Position numbers and translations under genes: made by a program. A model generated the notes under the pieces. The model worked only from the letters and a program-made list of their open reading frames with translations, did no database searches and was not told where the DNA came from. Source: Nitrospira sp. UBA5699 (GTDB lineage Bacteria; Nitrospirota; Nitrospiria; Nitrospirales; Nitrospiraceae). Taken from it: a stretch of 23,670 nt of DNA. Shown here one piece after another: positions 21,616 through 23,670 of the stretch; the first letter of the stretch is position 1, and each line of letters begins with the position of its first letter. The DNA lies in assembly GCA_002420105.1 (NCBI GenBank), contig DIHJ01000061.1, positions 34,836-58,505 of the forward strand, written 5' to 3'.

Positions 21616-22758
21616 TCAGGCGTCGGTCCGTCCGGATGGGCTGGTGGCCAGCGCCATCGCGGGCAGCGAGGCTTTGCACTCCTGGACCACCTGGGTGAAG
21701 AGTGTCGTGAGCGTCGGATCGAAGTAGCTGCCGGCATGCGCGGCCATGAGTGTGACGGCTTCGTCGACCGGGAGCGGGGTGCGATCCGGTCGTTCGGCGG
21801 TGAGGTGATCGAACGTTTGGGCCAGGCAGACGATCCTCGCCAGCAGGGGAATTCCCTCTCCTTTTAAGCCGTGCGGGTAACCCGATCCGTCCCACCGTTC
21901 GTGGTGGTAGGCGATGATCTGCCCCACCTCTGCCGGCAGCCCCAGCGGAGCGACGAGTCTGGCGCCCGCCTCGGGGTGGTGCCGCTGCTCGCAGGCTCCT
22001 CCGGCGCCGATGATCTCATCGTCGGCGAACTCATAGGGCTCTTTCCCGATTTTCCCGATATCGTGGAGAAAGGCGCCGAGCGCCAGGGATTTCTGTTCGT
22101 TGACCGTGAGGCTGATCCGGTTGGCGAGCAGCGTGGCGTAGAAACTCACGCGACTGCAGTGATTCAGGAGTTGGCGGTCTTTGGCTTCCAGCAGGTCGGA
22201 AAGCATCGGCAAGAGGTCCATGGGATCCGTCGACGGTTCGCCGCCGGTCGTGCCGATGGCGCCGTATCCCGCGCGCATCGCGTCCCAGGCCCTGGCGCAT
22301 TCCGCCTCGGTGCCCCATAATTCCGTCGACGAGTGGATGAAGTGCCTCAGATAGTCGAGCCGCTGTTTCTTTTCGAGCGTCTGATTGACGAGGGTGATCA
22401 GCTCGGTCACGTTGAAGGGCTTCAGGAGATACCCTGCCGCGCCGTGACGGATGCCCTCCATGGCGGATTTCAAGCTGCCGTATCCGGTGATGATGATGAC
22501 CTCGATGTCGGCATGGCTGTGTTTGATCTCCTGAAGAAGATCCAAACCTTGCCGGTCGGGGAGCTTTTGATCAAGTGTGATGAGATCGATCTGCTGGTTG
22601 TTCAGGACGTCAATGGCCGCTCGGGCGGATTCGGCCGACTGGATGTTGAAAAACGGACGAAGGATGACTTTGAGTGCGTCGCGGGGCCCCGCCTCGTCAT
22701 CGATGACGAGGACGGTGGGTTTATGTGCGGTGGGCGGCGGCGTCAGCAGTGGCATCAT
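21616..22758 (-). CDS. Response regulator with receiver and HD-GYP domains
   Basis: 380 residues. The receiver domain (about 15-130) is complete: D20-D21 (VIDDE), phospho-acceptor D63 (ITLDQKLPD), T91 (IIITGYG) and K113 (LLKPF). After a linker comes an HD-GYP domain (about 180-365), a family that hydrolyses cyclic di-GMP. It has H200, HDIGKIG (H232, D233), H261 (QRHHPEAG), and HHERWDGSGYP (H285, H286, with GYP intact). At the usual final metal ligand (Asp of the DxFDAL motif) it has Gln314 (CLAQTFDHL), so its metal site may be altered. Tandem ATG codons begin the gene; there is no Shine-Dalgarno, and a TTGACA/TACATG promoter lies 8 nt before. It sits 204 nt downstream of a sigma-54 activator on the same strand. 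No histidine kinase is in view. Confidence 0.9.
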   Translation of the reverse strand: MMPLLTPPPTAHKPTVLVIDDEAGPRDALKVILRPFFNIQSAESARAAIDVLNNQQIDLITLDQKLPDRQGLDLLQEIKHSHADIEVIIITGYGSLKSAMEGIRHGAAGYLLKPFNVTELITLVNQTLEKKQRLDYLRHFIHSSTELWGTEAECARAWDAMRAGYGAIGTTGGEPSTDPMDLLPMLSDLLEAKDRQLLNHCSRVSFYATLLANRISLTVNEQKSLALGAFLHDIGKIGKEPYEFADDEIIGAGGACEQRHHPEAGARLVAPLGLPAEVGQIIAYHHERWDGSGYPHGLKGEGIPLLARIVCLAQTFDHLTAERPDRTPLPVDEAVTLMAAHAGSYFDPTLTTLFTQVVQECKASLPAMALATSPSGRTDA

Positions 22759-22766
22759 GGTGTGAT

Positions 22767-22795
22767 CATGTACTCGTAAGTACCAGTAGTGTCAA
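22767..22795 (-). promoter_or_regulatory. Candidate promoter of the HD-GYP regulator with overlapping palindrome
   Basis: Minus strand: perfect TTGACA (22790-22795), a 17-nt spacer and TACATG (22767-22772, 3/6). The -10 box ends 8 nt before the ATG. An inverted repeat GTACT-CGTA-AGTAC (22770-22783) overlaps the -10 box and could be an operator. Confidence 0.55.
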
Positions 22796-22871
22796 GCAAT
22801 TCCTATTCCTTTTTGAATACGTATGGACATTTCCCCAGCAGATGTGGCGTAGGGATATGCGATGCCCATAT

Positions 22872-22896
22872 GTAGTTTTCACGAACGAAAGACTAC
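22872..22896. other. Imperfect hairpin in the gap between the two regulators
   Basis: GTAGTTTTC and GAAAGACTAC pair with one bulged base around the loop ACGAAC. It lies 67 nt past the stop of the sigma-54 activator in an AT-richer 204-nt gap (22759-22962) that also holds the palindrome TCGATCGATCGA (about 22917-22928). No U tract follows on either strand. I see no small gene in this gap. Confidence 0.35.
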
Positions 22897-22962
22897 GTAG
22901 AGTGCAACGGCAAAGTTCGATCGATCGATGTGCAAATCACTCAGTCGGCTTGTCTGTCTGTG

Positions 22963-23670
22963 TTATTCCTGCACCAGCGGCTCTGGTTCGGGGGCAGATT
23001 CGCTTTCGGGACGGCCGATTCCGAGCGTATCCATCCGGTATTTGAGCATGCGCCGGCTGATGCCGAGCTGACTGGCGGCGTGGGTTTGCACGTAGTTATT
23101 CTTTTTCAACGCATCGAGGATGATCTCGCGCTCGAACTCCATGACGGCTTTTTCGAGGGAGAGCCGTCCCGCCAGCGTGTCGTCTCTGAGCGAGGAAGAG
23201 CGGGTGTCGTTGCGGAGAATCGTCGGCAGATGTTCGGGCGTGACGAGGTCGCAGCCTTTCGACCAGATGAACGCCTGCTCGATGATGTTTTCCATTTCGC
23301 GGACGTTGCCGGGCCAGGGATAGCGGGAGAGCAGATCGACGGCGTCTTTCGAAAACTCCTGGTTCGGTCGGCTCTCCTCGTCGATCCGCTTGGTCAGGAA
23401 ATGCCTGGCGAGGAGGGGGATGTCTTCCCCTCGTTCGCGGAGCGGGGGGAGATAGAGCGAGATCACGTTGATTCGATAGTAGAGGTCTTCCCGGAATTGT
23501 CCTTTCCGGACGAGTTCTTCGAGATTCTTGTTGGTGGCCGCCACGATGCGGACATCCACTTTGATGGCCTGCACGCCGCCGATCCGGGTGAACTCCCGCT
23601 CTTGCAGCACCCGGAGCAACTTGGCTTGGGTCATGGGGCTCAGATCCCCGATCTCGTCGAGGAACAACGT
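22963..23670 (-). CDS. Sigma-54-dependent transcriptional activator, 3' part (5' end outside window)
   Basis: 235 residues are visible and the frame runs off the window edge, so the N-terminal sensory or receiver domain and the GAFTGA loop are not seen. Visible parts, in order: the AAA+ Walker B strand TLFLDEIGDLS at the very edge; LLRVLQEREFTRIGG; the sensor I region VRIVAATNKNLEELV; the FREDLYYRINVISLYLPPLRER motif typical of sigma-54 activators; WPGNVREMENIIEQA (sensor II); and a C-terminal Fis-type helix-turn-helix (NYVQTHAASQLGISRRMLKYRM). A Glu/Pro-rich tail closes it. It should activate RNA polymerase-sigma-54 promoters by ATP hydrolysis. Any TTG or ATG within the visible part is internal. 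The HD-GYP regulator follows on the same strand. Confidence 0.93.
   Translation of the reverse strand, partial: TLFLDEIGDLSPMTQAKLLRVLQEREFTRIGGVQAIKVDVRIVAATNKNLEELVRKGQFREDLYYRINVISLYLPPLRERGEDIPLLARHFLTKRIDEESRPNQEFSKDAVDLLSRYPWPGNVREMENIIEQAFIWSKGCDLVTPEHLPTILRNDTRSSSLRDDTLAGRLSLEKAVMEFEREIILDALKKNNYVQTHAASQLGISRRMLKYRMDTLGIGRPESESAPEPEPLVQE

Noticed and set aside
22800..22962. Sigma-54 (-24/-12) promoter for the HD-GYP regulator
   Set aside because: No GG-N10-GC arrangement with the right flanks was found in the gap; a TTGACA-type promoter fits better.

Overview
The window is gene-dense, GC-rich DNA (about 60% or more by eye) from a diderm bacterium. An intact lptD with signal peptide shows an outer membrane with LPS. 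The gene content and style fit a Nitrospira-like member of the Nitrospirota: an adenosylcobalamin-dependent ribonucleotide reductase, a MoaD-MoaE fusion, an accD-folC-lptD run, and many receiver and sigma-54 type regulators. The assignment is an inference from gene content; no rRNA or other decisive marker is present. I saw no IS element, CRISPR array, tRNA or rRNA.

Layout. 1-3483 (minus strand): a HAD-superfamily phosphatase, a membrane-anchored SH3-like protein and a class II ribonucleotide reductase (nrdJ), possibly followed at the left edge by the first codons of another gene. 3596-5905 (plus): a YjbQ-family enzyme, an unrecognised 337-residue protein and a membrane-anchored protein with two four-cysteine repeats. 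5925-8891 (minus): a signalling operon made of a membrane Ser/Thr kinase, a PP2C phosphatase and an FHA protein. 8987-10779 (minus): a dihydroneopterin aldolase fused to a methyltransferase, overlapping a PHP-family phosphoesterase. 10943-14035 (plus): molybdenum cofactor genes moaC, moaD-moaE fusion and moaA, then a Ni/Co-transporter-like membrane protein with a His-rich loop. 14193-19355 (plus): accD, folC, lptD and a small lipoprotein, tightly packed. 19458-21606 (plus): thioredoxin and recN. 21616-23670 (minus): a receiver/HD-GYP response regulator, preceded by the 3' part of a sigma-54-dependent activator cut by the window edge.

How the genes fit together. The kinase, phosphatase and FHA protein form a complete write/erase/read phospho-threonine module. 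The moa genes cover cyclic pyranopterin formation (MoaA, MoaC) and sulfur insertion (MoaD-MoaE) from one strong-looking promoter. accD-folC-lptD links fatty-acid, folate and outer-membrane biogenesis. NrdJ needs a dithiol reductant, and a thioredoxin lies elsewhere in the window.

The points most worth a second look are: the MoaD Gly-Gly tail buried inside a fusion with its own internal ribosome-binding site; the FolB-methyltransferase fusion; a 13-bp inverted repeat spanning the nrdJ/SH3 gap that may mask a ribosome-binding site; several promoters whose -10 box lies about 5-8 nt from the start codon; and an HD-GYP domain with a changed metal ligand.
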